NCBI RefSeq assembly: GCF_001949145.1
Contig: NW_019091429.1
Coordinates: 1,129,891-1,190,464, forward strand
DNA length: 60,574 nucleotides
Direction of reading: 5' to 3'
Source of the DNA: Acanthaster planci
Taxonomy: Eukaryota > Echinodermata > Asteroidea > Valvatida > Acanthasteridae
In this document: positions 1-11,812 of the stretch, piece by piece
Layout of the letters: each line of letters begins with the position of its first letter
How positions within the stretch are numbered: position 1 is the first letter of the stretch
Translations under genes and position numbers: made by a program
Notes under the pieces: generated by a model
What the model was told of the DNA's origin: nothing
Database searches by the model: none
The model's input: only the letters and a program-made list of their open reading frames with translations

Positions 1-680
1 AAAAGCGTCAACTTTATCAAAGATCCATCCTGATCCGTGTAGTGTATGAGCCTCTATGTCCTCTATCTGTTTTTGCCTCTGTTCTGCGAGTACAATTTTA
101 ACGTTGGCTTTACTTACGACCACTTTATTTTGACTCGGGAAGGTAAATACGCCAAGGTCAGTTCGGTCAGGTTTTTCCAATCTAAACTGCACTTTTAGAG
201 CCGTTTGTAATTTATAAGAGCCGATTTCTTTTAACTCGTCTAACGCTTTCTTCTCAATGAAAGTTTTGTAAAAATAAAAAAAGTGCACGAGATCGTATTT
301 AAAAAAGCTGGGTATCAATTCCCAATTGCGGTAGTTACCCAGAAAGCGTCTCATATTTCTAATGTCAACTTCTGCAATTTCCTAGGGTTGAGTGTAAGCT
401 TTAATCGCTTTGATGAGATCTTGTTTGATGACTCTGCCCTTGTGTGTAAATGGGATGTCGTGTTCTTGAACCATTTTTAACAGCTGGAGATATGACTGAC
501 GCAGGAGGTACCTGAATTGCCTTTGGTTCGTTCGAATGGCTTGGACGAGCTCGGGTTTGGTGTGAAAGTTACGTTTGAGTACCGGTAATGGAATGTTATA
601 CTGCTTGACAAAATCTGCTAAAACGCCTTCTTGAAACGATTGAAGGTCGATAATAGTGGTCTGTGTTTTGGGTTGCTCAT
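1..680 (-). pseudogene. Adintovirus/Polinton-like DNA polymerase B, N-terminal fragment
   Basis: Read leftward from about 680, this encodes the N-terminal region of a protein-primed family B DNA polymerase of the Polinton/adintovirus kind and runs off the window edge. The assignment rests on alignment with the second copy at 54252-57504: a hand alignment of a 55-residue stretch (FVKQYN to DI.F) gives about 36 identical residues, and both copies share the later GSGW/DSGW.FDKV block. The frame has an in-frame TAG at 382-384, which the other copy lacks, so the two were inactivated independently. The only ATG at the start (678-680) lies in a shifted frame, so the true start is lost or unclear. 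The AT-rich stretch 690-780 may be a relic promoter. The polymerase catalytic motifs would lie outside the window. Confidence 0.75.
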
Positions 681-689
681 GTTTCTATT

Positions 690-2630
690 TATATATAGGT
701 TTTTGAAAATTTTTCTCATTTTTTCCCGCGACTTGACATGTTTTTTATATATTGTTATTTTTATATATAGTCCGTTTATTTTAGGCGGTTGTTAACACAG
801 CGCATTTTGCTTAGAACAGAGCCACGCTTTAAGTGGAAGTCACAAGTTCAGGCAAGGCACTTGGGAAAGTGAGGGGAAGTCCCTTTTTTGTTTGAGAGCC
901 AAAATGTTTGTGCAGTAGAAGCACCAGGGTTTCCCACTTCACTACCTTGATCTTTGACCTGCGATGTTTGTGCCAACCCCCGGCGAAGAGGACGAAGGAG
1001 AGTGGAGAAGGGGATTGCGCTAGAACTGTCAGTTCTCAGCTACTGCATTTGAGAAGAGGGAGAAACAAAGGGTAGGCCTAGGCCGAACATTTGGGTTTAT
1101 TTTCTTGGATTATAGAGCCTTAAATCCTTTGCATTTCTTCGAAACTCTGGAGGATATTTTGTTTTCAGTTGTAACATGAAGTAGGGACCTTAATGCCATG
1201 GTTTTGGTTTTAAGATTTATAACTGGACTGAAATAAGACCTTAAAACGAATTGTCGAAATGTGTGACTTATACCCAAGGCCTAAACACTTGGACATAAAA
1301 AAGATAGTTAGGCTGAGGCAGGGCCTAGTATTAGTAAACTATATCACTTATCAGTGAGCATGAGTGATTCAAAATCCTATGGGAAAAATGGGCAGTGGAG
1401 CAGAATGTAATTGCCGTGTGTCCAAGTTGGCCATGTGGGAAGAACTACAAAAAAATGAAACAAAAGTCCCCCAGTTATGTAGGCTACATAATGTTTGAAG
1501 TATGGACTGATCCCTATCTACATTTTCTGGGAGCAGGCAGACAAACCTGTTTTATTGGGAAGGGCTGTGTTTTTGTGTTACAGCCCCTTCCTGCGATGAA
1601 TTGCTGCGATTCTACCATGGCACCCAGTCAACAATGGTGCAAAAGAAGAAGAACACTGTTGATAAATGTACATTGCGTACAATGTTTACCATACCAACTG
1701 TTACATCAAAAAGATTAGGTCCTGGTCTTTATTTTTCTTTGTACATGTATTCCACTCGTAAAAACACAAGGTTTCTGTCATAAAAACACAAGGTACGTGT
1801 TATTCGTAAAGTTCCAAGACCTCAGATTGGCAGGGTGAGAATGTAGATACATTTCAAATTTTTTTTTTTTTTTGAGGTTCACAAATTATTCAGTTCCTAC
1901 ATCTCTGTTGTGTGAAATACATGTACATGTATTTCAGACCCAAATTGAACAAACCAATTTTGAGGATTCACGTCAGGAAAAAATCCAATTTGAGAGCAGG
2001 AACAATACATATTAAAAGGAAAAAGATCTGACAATTTAATGTAAGAAACTTTGAAAAAGAGGTTGTTTTGTGAGAAATATGTGCAAGTTGAGAGCATTAT
2101 ACCTAATTCTTAGGCACAGATCAAATGGCAATAGACATGGGTGCTGAAATAATATACTCCTCCACAAATATACATGTATGTACACATGTACATGCTTCAT
2201 GCTGGTATGTACTTAGTTTATTTCAAAGTATTACTTATGCAATAATTCAATATTGAATACATGTACTGTAACCACAGTGTGGATTTGAAAACTTGCTTGT
2301 ACAGTTATAGAATAAGTTGACAGCAGTGAGTCAAAAGCAGCAAGTTGTATTGAGGAGGATTAAAAGAATTCGCATGCACAATAAAGATTGTGTGTTGTGT
2401 TTTTACCCTACATACAAAAAAATGACAAAACACTAATCCAATTAAGGATATTGGAATCCCTTGTACTCGCTGTCTAAATTTGAATATGCATGATGGCAAT
2501 GGGACTGTTGTGGCATCCAACCTCAACACCACCGAACTGCTTGACGATATGCCATGTGGCGATATTTCCTAAGTAAAAAATTAAAAAAATTGGAAACACT
2601 AATAATAATGTGGAAAACCAATAGTACCGA
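690..2630. other. Intergenic or intronic stretch without recognisable gene
   Basis: No coding pattern, splice-supported exon or known repeat is seen here. It has an AT-rich tract at 690-780, a T run at 1860-1875 and scattered ACATGTA runs (1920, 2170-2200). The short open frames do not resemble any family I know. Confidence 0.5.
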
Positions 2631-2706
2631 CCCCGGCAAGCTCAGTGGTCGAGTAGTTAAGACATCTGCACTAGTAAGCAGGAGGTCGTGGGTTCGAGTC
2701 CCACCT
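2631..2706 (+). repeat. tRNA-derived SINE head (copy 1)
   Basis: It resembles a tRNA of the Leu/Ser type without a long variable arm. A box A-like segment (GCTCAGTGG) lies near 2639-2647, and a perfect box B (GGTTCGAGTCC) lies at 2691-2701. The 3' part is lost in the assembly gap starting at 2707. A homologous copy lies on the minus strand at 8878-8950, and both contain CTGCACTAGTA between the boxes. Two dispersed copies, and no clear acceptor-stem pairing, favour a SINE over a tRNA gene. Confidence 0.7.
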
Positions 2707-2812
2707 NNNNNNNNNNNNNNNNNNNNNNNNNNNNNNNNNNNNNNNNNNNNNNNNNNNNNNNNNNNNNNNNNNNNNNNNNNNNNNNNNNNNNNNNNNNNNN
2801 NNNNNNNNNNNN
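2707..2812. other. Assembly gap (106 N)
   Basis: This is a run of N directly after the tRNA-like SINE head; the SINE body and tail are probably hidden in it. Confidence 0.99.
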
Positions 2813-2887
2813 GAAAATACGTGTACTAAGTCAGGTTCGAGGTATTCAGCCATTTCAATGGCAACAAAAAACTGTGATTTAGGCCTA

Positions 2888-3127
2888 TCATTTTACCAAT
2901 CTGTGTTCCCAAACTGATCTTGCTCTTGTCCACCGAAAGCTGACACAGCGTTACCATCCCCATCGTCATCAGTATGGTCCAACTGGCTTGAAGCGGTAGG
3001 CCTCGGCATCATGTATTTCATCGCCTTCGAGGTCATCTGGTGGGTCCGAATCTGATGAATCTTCGCCACTGGCCTCAGATAAATCAACTTTTTCCTCGTC
3101 AATGCTATGTTCTTCCCAGACATCTTC
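2888..3127 (-). pseudogene. P2X7-like intracellular-domain exon remnant
   Basis: The minus strand encodes an acidic stretch (SGEDSSDSDPPDD), then EAYRFKPVGP, then, after a frame change near 2970-2985, a second part ending GQEQDQFGNTDW at a GTAAAA donor-like site (2889-2884). An acidic segment, a Y.F.P motif and a conserved NTDW block just before a Cys-rich zinc-binding domain is the layout I know from P2X7 intracellular-domain ('ballast') proteins, which are numerous in marine invertebrates and also occur attached to transposon proteins. The Cys-rich part would be in the next exon, perhaps lost in the gap at 2707-2812. The frame break suggests a pseudogene or decayed TE gene. I see no start. 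Confidence 0.45.
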
Positions 3128-3775
3128 ATTTTTGGGGGTTTTTTTCCACTTTCACGATGTACATGTACAGTACACAGCATGTGTTGATGGAGTATCACCG
3201 CCTATGTCATCGTTCATTCATGCATTATGCAGGATATGCAAATTGCTGGATGACGACACAGCCGTTTTCACAAAAGGCTTATTCAGCCTGGACAAAAGGG
3301 CCTAAAACTGCTCTATTTCAGACTGAAGAAAACATTGGAAATGTTTTGTTAGCAAATATATGTGAAGGATTACAACAGTACATGCTATTGAGGGACAAAA
3401 TCCCAATTCTCAATTCAGATTTAGTACAGCTTTAAAAGTGCAGGCAAATGAGAACTACCCCTTTTGAGATTTTGTTTTAATTTTCCTACAAAAGATATGG
3501 TGGGTTGCAATGATTATGAGGTTATAACAGATACATGTATTCTGCCGCTCCAATGACATCCTACTATACCAAACACCACAATGCCAAACAATCAGGTATG
3601 CCCTCTGCTCCCCAATTTTCAATGCACTATTACTGAACATTCATAAATCCCAAAACGAAGCTGCAGTAGGTAACTTCATAACTCTAAAATAGTGGAACTG
3701 CCACTATTCAAATCTTCATGGGAGTTTTACAGCTATTACTACCCGTAAAAAGCTTTCTGTAGACAGAATTTACAT

Positions 3776-5119
3776 CTAACAAGGATCACCTTGATGTGTA
3801 AAAAAACTGAAGGCGAGGAATTGTCCAACATCACAAACACTGACTTCAGCCTGGTTTGGGGATGGTGGGTCACATTTGATAATGTCTGCTGTGATTTGAG
3901 AATGCCCACTGCATGGAAACACACTACCACCTGGATGTATACAAGACATTTTAATCAATTCTTGTTGGTTAAGAGCCACAGCACGCACAACTCGCCACAT
4001 GTGCACCAGGTCCATATAAGGAGATTCTTCTTGATTTTCTGGACCATTTGCATTGCTGTGGACATTGAGGGCAACAGATGACAAATCAGTCGCGTATCTG
4101 GCGTTCCCACTTCCAGGTGGTCCAGGGGCTTGTTCAGTATTAAATACATGAATACCCTGGGAGTATACCAAAATATGAAATTCATCAGGTTGCAGGGGTT
4201 TAATAGTGTTATGACTGTGTGTGTTGCTTTCAAGGTTTCGGAGGATGCAAGGTAAAGTTTAGTATCCTTATTTTAACAGGTGGGCAAGTGTGGCTGTGCA
4301 CCTGGCTTGCCCTAGTCTGTCCCTTCAGATGCGGAGGTGCAAATATGCTCACATCAGCTATTAAGCAGCAACTTTGAGCTGCAGCCACCAGTCTGTTGAG
4401 ATTGCGTACAGCTATGCCACATTGGGCTCTTGACTTCAGTAGGATGTAGCCATTCGCTTCACAATCGAGTTGTGACTGCCTGAAGGCATTTACACCTATT
4501 GTTTGCATGGGTGTGGCGATATGGTCCAGTGCGCTGAGATTCATGTAACCTGTGGTTCACATTTCAAAATAACAAGAACCAAATTTTATATTAATTCAAT
4601 TCCCTTTTGAAAACTCTTGACCTCACACAATTCAGGATTTACACACAAAAGAGATTCTCCCTTATTGGAGAGAATAAACAAGCCAATCAATATGAGAAAT
4701 ATGAAGTGAATCCAGAGAACACTAATGTAGATGGTCATAAATTAAAATAGATTTACAGAAAATGCAGGATCCTGTCAAGTTAGAATACACTTTGAACTCG
4801 AGGAAAAAATGGCGCTAAAGTTCTAGACGTAGGCATGAGTTGCAACAAGTTGTTCCAAGGTGGGAGAACAGGAGTCTGCCATGTTGTGTAGCCAGTTGAC
4901 AAAAGTGAAAAGCAAAAGTTCAGCAGAAGAAATGTAACGCAAAGGAATATTTGCGGATCTTGCAAGATTGATGCTGGTGATTAATGCCACAGATGCCTTG
5001 GTGTACTTGTGCTGTGTCTGCAAGTCACAATAGCTCAGTGGCTGGGATGCCTGGGGACAGCTCTTCAGGTGGACTACAGAGACTCCCCTCCAGACCCTCT
5101 TTCCGAACATGCGGTTCAT
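3776..5119 (-). other. Cluster of three coding-like open segments, no family recognised
   Basis: On the minus strand, open segments 5119-4823, 4544-4230 and 4171-3776 have balanced, protein-like residue composition rather than low-complexity content. Segment 4544-4230 follows an acceptor-like CCACAG, and 4171-3776 contains a donor-like AAGGTGATC near 3785. They lie in order upstream of the P2X7-like remnant on the same strand, so they could be exons of one decayed gene or transposon. I recognise no domain. Chance open frames remain possible. Confidence 0.2.
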
Positions 5120-5124
5120 TAACT

Positions 5125-5730
5125 AAGATAGAGAGCCAACACTCGTAAACATAAGGGGAGACTTGGATTTGGAGGTCCTCTGGTCCAGCACGATGGCAAA
5201 GTTTGGAATGCCAAGCTTGCTAAAACTCTCAGGCAAACTGCCACCCAGAACATGCCCTTGCCACTTGACTGGCTCAGGCTCTCATTGGACAACTAAAAAA
5301 TGTCACGAGTGACTCCAATACTGATTGGTCATTTAGTATCTAGGTAGATGAGCACTCAGCAGAAGTTTATGGCTTTCACAGCTTGGGTAAGGTGCAAACA
5401 ACAATTAGGGATTAAGTGTCCCTACATCCTGCTGATCTCCTGAAAAGTGTACACACTGGTGTACTAGTCTGAGATTAAAGGCAGTGGATACAAAGAGCAT
5501 CCTGTGATTTCCTAGGAAAGTAGGAACATTAAAGATAAACTGAAGAAAGAGCAGGTTATTTGAGAAAAGGAATAGGCAACGGATCAAAGGTTCACCACTG
5601 AACACTGCTTACCAATAGAAAAGTCAAAAGCTCAGGAAAGAACAATTTAAGTATGCAAAAGGAAAACATAGTCATAAACAAATAAAATTGGAATTCTAAC
5701 CCCGGACCTCTTTTGGGAATGGGTTACATT
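5125..5730 (+). repeat. 0.6-kb dispersed repeat, copy 1
   Basis: This matches 29773-30931 over its whole length, in the same orientation, from GAGAGCCAACACTC to CTCTTTTGGGAA.GGGTTACATT. Relative to the second copy it lacks about 45 bp near 5189 and lacks the 467-bp insertion that the second copy carries at its CATTTAG site (5330-5340 here). No coding capacity is apparent. Confidence 0.8.
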
Positions 5731-6588
5731 CATATTGTATTTAACAGCTGCAGTCGTGTGCAGGTGTTCACAGAGGTGTGTTACAGGCTTCCAGCAGCAC
5801 TAATTGCTTCATCCTGGAGGGGGTGTGTGACATACATGTAATTAAGGTTAGTTCCTCAAGGCTCGCCAAGAGTGTCACATCTGATCCTTGCCCTTAGATG
5901 GCCTTAAAAATAAGGGGACTTTGAGGTATCAATCCCTGGAGAAGCAGGGTCTAGGGACACATGAAACGAACTCACAGGTGTTTATGGCACTGCTTGAGGG
6001 ACACCAGGGCCAATATGCAATAAAAATGGAGCAATGTACATTTTCCCCATTACAGGAGAGTGCTGGGGTCTACAGAGACATCAGGGAACCGATGGATGCA
6101 CTGTTTACAGGCCTGTGCTTTGCTTTTAAAATCACTGCGAAATGTTTCCAAGCCTTGATAGAAGATGGGATGAGGTTGGTAGAGGGCACTCTTTGTAGGA
6201 GCTGCCATTTCTTTTTTAAATTCCGTTCTATAGTTTTCTAATCTTATTTTATCTTCATTTGTATTCACCATCTGTATTTCGTATTATTGCTGTTTCCTTT
6301 GTACTGGCACTTATTGGTGGACTTTTATGTGTAATGTGCTGTAAATTCTTGGATTCTGCTGTTCCTCAGTTAGATGTCTGGACCCTTGATTGTCTAGTGT
6401 GCACTGTAACATTAATATGGCAGCTACTTATGTATGTAGAACAATGGTAGTACCGTGTGTACTCACTTCGTACAGAGGAGCAGCCCTGCTGCAACTTATG
6501 ATGTCAACACTGAGTTTTGTACTCCACAAGTGATCAGCTGTAGTCGCAGGAGAATTCATCCTATGATTCTAGTACTCCTTTCAGTTTT
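5731..6588. other. Stretch without a confident gene
   Basis: A minus-strand open frame at 6271-6050 begins right after an acceptor-like AATACAG and reads as a plausible 73-residue hydrophilic protein with no family I recognise. Nothing else stands out. Confidence 0.3.
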
Positions 6589-6651
6589 GATTAACCCTAA
6601 CACTCCTCAATCCTTCACCTGTTGGAGGACTGAGGAGTGTTAGGGTTAATC
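6589..6651. repeat. TTAA-ended near-perfect hairpin
   Basis: Arms 6589-6613 and 6627-6651 are inverted copies with one mismatch in 25 bp, separated by 13 bp. Each arm contains TTAACCCTAACACTCCTC, so the structure is bounded by TTAA, the target duplicated by piggyBac and Kolobok elements. It may be a minimal internally deleted MITE. Confidence 0.7.
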
Positions 6652-6949
6652 ATCGTTCAGCATTAAGAGCTGGTTTTGTTCTAGTATTACCCATTTCGAA
6701 ACGGTCCAAACACGAACAGACCTGTGTTTATATGAATTGTCGAGATCCCTCTCTGGATATTACCATCTTCATAGATGTGGCTGTCAATCCAGAACCTCAT
6801 TAATTTTGTTCCAATGATGATGGTAGTTCCTTGCTCAACGTGACAGAAACGTGTTCCACTGACTGTGTACTACTGGTCCTTCACATTCATACTCTCAAGA
6901 TGAACTTTTGCATCTCCGTTATTCATCATGTTGTCATGTTACCACAGAA

Positions 6950-8463
6950 AAACTTCTGTTTAAAATTAATGAAATTTTAAAACACAGAGGAAAATGGGCA
7001 AAACAACACAAACGAGGTCTAAACTGTAAAGATAAAATCTCTGTCATTGTTGGCCATCAACCACTCATTCGTCATCAATCATGATTTGTGTCTGCTGGCC
7101 AAACACTGGTTACACCTTCATTTCAGAATGCTCCTCCCAAGTCAGGTGGACACCATATTAAGTTCCTTCATTATGTTTGCACCAGTGGAGTCAATATTTT
7201 CATGTTGACCGAGACCTGGTTAAAGGACGGTGACTGTGCTTATATATCAGCAGCCACTTCTTCAGGTAACAAACTTCTGGATCGCCCGTGTGACAGCAGA
7301 TGTGGTAGCGGAACAGCCCTTCTACGTGAAAAAAGGTACCAAAAAGGTAGCTGCTGCTGAAAAGTCATCTTTTGAGTTTTCTGAATGGATTGTAGGTGTG
7401 TGTTCTCACCAATTGCGTATAGTCATCATTTATAGACCACCGTACTCCTCTAACCATTGTGTCACATCATGCTTGTTTTTATGTGAGTTTTCTGATTATC
7501 TTAACACTGTTTTATTGTCTAACATACCTTTGTTAATTGCTGGTGATTTTAATATTCATGTTGATGTCTCTGATGACAGCGATGCACTTCGTTTTTCCAA
7601 AATAATGGAATCATTTGACCAACCCACTCATGTACAAGGTCACACATTGGATTTACTCACTACTCAGAAGTCAGATTCATTACTTCAGTGCAGCCCAATT
7701 AGTGATTACTTGTTTACAGATCATTCTTCAGTTTTGTGTACATTAAATTTGAGTAGACCGAGCTTATCTATGAAAACTGTCTAACAGGAGCATCAATTTT
7801 GCTGACATGAAAAGGTTCAAAAATTATATTCTGTCATCTGAACTTATATTGCGGTGATTTAACATCATGTAATTCTAAGGACTCTGATTATTTTTCCACT
7901 TCTTATAACGTTTTACATTCTATTGTTAATCATGATGCTCCTGCTGTAACTAAAACCATTAATGCTCCGCCTTGCGTTCCATGGTTTAATGATAAGATTA
8001 GACGAATGAAAAGAGAACATGGGAAACTTGAACGTAAATGGATGACAACCAAGCTTCAGCATGACTACGACTTATTTAGGCAGAGCACAAATAATGTTTT
8101 GTTGCCTTCACATACGGATGATTTGACGTTCACTGAAGAGATGGGGTGATTTTTTGGTCAAGAAAATATCAAATATTCAACTTAAATTGACATATGCAAT
8201 AAGTTCTTCTCAGTCGTCTCCCCCTTCTGGCACTTTTTCATTTGATACTTCATCCAGTTTTAGTCGACTTTCTGTCGATGATGTTCATACGATCATTTTT
8301 TATTCTAGTATGAAGTGCTGTGCCGTTGACCCCGTTCAAGGAAGCTACTTCTTAATTCTGTGGACACACTTTTACCTATTACTCAGTGCTTTGGTTAATT
8401 CATCTTTCTGCATGGGCCATTTTCCAAAATGTTGGAAATCAGCAGTGGTCTTACTTTTGTTGA
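6950..8463 (+). mobile_element. CR1/L2-type LINE fragment: endonuclease and start of reverse transcriptase
   Basis: Frames at 7088-7360, 7230-7784, about 7785-8150 and 8154-8463 together follow the order of a LINE ORF2. An apurinic-endonuclease-like domain shows TETWL (about 7210), the YRPPYSS block (about 7430), GDFNIHVD (about 7540) and TDHSSVL near 7720. A basic linker (WFNDKIRRMKREH) follows, and then the first part of the reverse transcriptase (FP..WK.A...LLKSP). At least two frameshifts and a stop near 8148 break it. Coding similarity stops abruptly at about 8463, where a dispersed repeat begins, so the RT palm is missing. It lies antisense to DHX9. Confidence 0.85.
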
Positions 8464-8690
8464 AAAGCCCTGCAGCCAATTTCACGAAACTTTGCACTAT
8501 GGCATAACTCCACTTACGCCACATTTCATTGCGCATGTTGCAACCCAAATTAAGACGGATTTCACAAAACTTACAAACCAAATTATGGCATAACTTACGC
8601 AGTCATTTTAGGTGATGTAAGTTGCACCAAACGAAGTGAAAATGAACCATGTGACTTGTGTATCGGGTCCGGTTAACCCACATCATTGCC
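8464..8690 (+). repeat. Dispersed repeat R, copy 1
   Basis: The unit starts with AATTTCACGAAACTTTG and ends with GGTCCGGTTAACCC. Its reverse complement is found at 10065-10310, sharing CTCCACTTACGCCACATTT, the GCAGTCATTTTAGGTG block and the CCAAACGAAGTGA block. It abuts the breakpoint of the LINE. Confidence 0.75.
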
Positions 8691-8877
8691 GAACTTACTA
8701 AGGTTTATACGTAAAAAAAAAACAACTTTGTTCCATTCCAAGATGGATTTTTTTGGGGGGGGCGTTGGGGAGATGTTAATTTACAACAGGTTTTGCCCTT
8801 ACCCAACGTATGTATCAATAAATACTGCATGCTCAGTACTTGTGCAAGAGCTTGCGAAAAAATTCACAAGCTCACTT

Positions 8878-8950
8878 GGGTGGGACTCGAACCCATGACT
8901 TCCCACCTACTAGTGCAGTCGTCTTAACCACTCGACCAGCGAGCTTGCCA
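8878..8950 (-). repeat. tRNA-derived SINE head (copy 2)
   Basis: The reverse strand has a box A-like GCTCGCTGG and the segment GGTCGAGTGGTTAAGAC, with a perfect box B (GGTTCGAGTCC) at 8893-8883. It shares the CTGCACTAGTA middle part with copy 1 at 2631-2706. No paired acceptor stem or CCA-like end is apparent, so I read it as a SINE. Confidence 0.7.
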
Positions 8951-9351
8951 TGGTCAGCTGGCCGGTCTGAGTCAGGTGTAGCAGCGAGTACTGCGAACTA
9001 TTTCAAGATGTTTTTGTTTTTTGTTTGTTTGAGTTTTTTTGGTGATTAAGTGGTTAAAAAATGCAGATCTTTGTATTACTTTGTGGAATGCAATGCTTAA
9101 GTGCTCTACTTCAGAGAAATAAAAAGAAATACCAATCAGAAGAGTGGCCCAAAATTCAATTTTCCTTGCCATTCGCTATTCACCAAGAATTTTATTTCCT
9201 ACCCATGGACGGATGTTAGTACATCATTCTTGTTTCAGGGACTTCACATTTTCTTTGAATAGGTTTTGTGCCACCATGGGGGCCACAATATCTTGCTGTG
9301 AGCACAGACCGTGACAGGTCTTTTGTTTGTTCAAAGCTAAAAATTGACTCC

Positions 9352-9490
9352 TGCAGCAAACATCACGAAATGTGGTGTAACTTTAAACCATGCATAAGCC
9401 TTGCGCCACAAATTTATGCCGTAGCTGTGCAATATGCTTACGTTCGATTTCACAAAAAGTTGCGTAGATGCACCACGTCAAATATTAAAT
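9352..9490 (+). repeat. Dispersed repeat R, divergent internal copy
   Basis: A diverged relative of the R repeats that flank this region: it shares the CACGAAA start, the GCGCCACAAATTTATG-like middle and GATTTCACAAAA. It lies between copy 1 (8464-8690) and the inverted copy (10065-10310). Confidence 0.5.
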
Positions 9491-9664
9491 TTCTTGGACG
9501 AGGACAAAAATTGCTTTTACAACAGCTGTTCTTTTCCAATATAACAGCAGTCATCAAACAGTCATTGAATCACATCTGCCCTTCATATTGAAAAATTTTT
9601 CATCTTTTCTTCGTCGGAACTGGACAAACAAGTTTATTATTGTTGTTCATTTCTCGTATAATCC

Positions 9665-10062
9665 TTAACCACTTCCTGTCGGGGACTCCGGGATCGGAGA
9701 CTTATGATTTATATGGGTGGCCGGGGTCGCTGAACTCGGACAAAGGAAACAGGGCCCTGTAACAAAAGACCGTACTCCGAACAAAAGACCAGGCTGCTGG
9801 GCATTACCAACATTTTTCACTCTCAAAAGTGGTGATAATCCAGCCTTGTTTTGAAACCCTATACCAGGGTTTGGGGCATTGAGAGCAAGCGGATTACCAC
9901 TGGGGATAAAAGCGCTCCACCACCGCAGCGATGAGCCACACAGCACCGCTGCATGCTGATCTGGCCCCTATTGAAAAGAGGCCAGCAGTGCACTGAGCCA
10001 GGTTCGTGAACAAAAGACAGTTATATAACACCGCACAATCTGGGCTCTGTTTACAAGGTTGC
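9665..10062. mobile_element. TTAA-type MITE, copy D (3'-truncated)
   Basis: It begins with TTAACCACTTCCTGTCGGGGACTCCGG... (quoted in part) at TTAA 9665-9668. The first 190 bp match the reverse complement of the right end of copy C (37712-38093), including CCAGGCTGCTGGGCATTACC. The part beyond that matches the reverse complement of copy B (23948-24573), including CACAGCACCGCTGCATGCT. It stops at the ambiguous base 10063, where repeat R follows. No ORF is present, so it is a non-autonomous element. Confidence 0.75.
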
Positions 10063-10064
10063 NG

Positions 10065-10310
10065 TAATGAGGCTTAACCGAACCCGACAAGCACGTCAAA
10101 TCATTCATTGTCACTTCGTTTGGCGCAACGTACACCACCTAAAATGACTGCGCAAGTTACACCATAATTTGTTGCATAAGTCCCGGACTTACGCAGTGTG
10201 TATGTTTTGTAAAATAGGTTTTATTTGTTGCACAACTTACGCAATAAAATGTGGCGTAAGTGGAGTTACGTCATTGCGTAAAGTTTCGTGAAATCAGCTG
10301 CTGGTCAATC
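10065..10310 (-). repeat. Dispersed repeat R, inverted copy
   Basis: This is the reverse complement of the repeat at 8464-8690; its outer end GTTTCGTGAAATCAGC mirrors that copy's AATTTCACGAAAC. The pair brackets about 1.4 kb holding a SINE and a MITE. Confidence 0.75.
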
Positions 10311-11812
10311 CATGATAGTTGATTTCTTGCAATTACCGGCACATGTAGCATGTACCAGTAGCAGTGGGAACCAGTGCAACAGTACTTCCCGAGCATGTAA
10401 CCTGTATATTTTGATGCATCTTATTCTTCACTACACTTGATGCAAAATTATGCATTTCTCTTTGTGATTTGACTTGCAATAAGAAAAACCTAAACGTAAG
10501 CCCGAGAAAGAACTCAAATTTCACCAATTGCACATACAGTATCTGTGTCTTATTTATTTTTGAACTTTTTTTGCTAATGAATGAGACAGAGGTATCTTCA
10601 TTGCATGAAGTTGTACTTAATATTTTGTTCCATGACATCTATCCACTAATGTGTGCAGGGAGCTAGAGAGCAAACCTCCATTACCGAAAGTTCAACTGAG
10701 ACATTTATGTTCTGTAAATGTAACTGCACAAATGGACAGTAGTCTCATTTTCAGTACTGCTCGGCCAAATCCTTCCAACATGTTTTTTTTATGGTAGAGT
10801 ACAGACCAGACAATCCGGGTGCTTCTCAATACTCTGGATTAAAAACTACATGAATATACCAGTAGCAGCAATAGTAATAATAGACATAGGATAGGCGTTT
10901 ACATATTTCACTCCATATGAAGGGCACTGCAACAAACTTAGCTGTAGAATTACATTTTGGAAGAGAACTGTAACTACTGCACTGGGGCATAGAATGTGAC
11001 ATAAGAAATGAATTTTTCCTTTCATTATTCATGAATTTTTCATCCCAATATTCAATTTTGAAAAACAATGCTCGACTAATCGATAATTCAGATTACATGT
11101 CTGAATATTCTGACATTTGGCACAGCCGTATTTTATATCAATTTTTTTAAATCGTGAATTATGGGAGAAAAATTCTCTTGTCTCACTGAAACCAACATAA
11201 TTTTTTTACCCACGCAAACACAAACAATTTAGGCTACCTGCATGCAGCTGGCACATAAAATTTGTCTCCAACATTTCAAAAGTTGCAGTGCAAAAAATGG
11301 CACCACCATATGATCCTCTTACCAGCACATGTGAGGTTTTAGTATTGATAAAATAAAAAAACCAAACCCACTGCTTATTATTTCCATATGGAGTACTGAT
11401 GTGTGACGTCACTGTGAACCAGAAAGTTTAGTGCAACTGAATGGAGTACGCGCACGTGTTGGTTCAAGCGCTGGTTCTTGCCCTAATGCATTTTACACAC
11501 TAATTGTACACGTGATGTATTCACTTTGGTACTCTATTAACGACAAGCAAAACTTCAAAGTCTTAACATGATGGCAAATAGCTGAATGTACGGACAAATA
11601 GGAAGGACAGCCGCCTGATGGATAGATGGACAGACAGAACTTGGCATTATATACACATACATGCTGCACAATTCACAAATACCTGTATCCATACATCAAA
11701 CTCATCACTATAGTTCTGCAACTAAAAAGATGTAGGGATGACCATTCCTCTCTCCTGCATGTGCAATTGTGCATCTCAAGATACAACTATAAACAATTGA
11801 AGATTTTGTTAC
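10311..11812. other. DHX9 intron sequence, nothing recognised
   Basis: This lies downstream of DHX9 exon 11813-11909 on the minus strand, so it is intron if the gene continues leftward. I see no exon, transposon protein or tandem repeat. Confidence 0.5.

Noticed and set aside
8878-8950. Functional tRNA gene
   Set aside because: The internal promoter is good, but no acceptor-stem pairing is visible and the sequence is dispersed in at least two copies.
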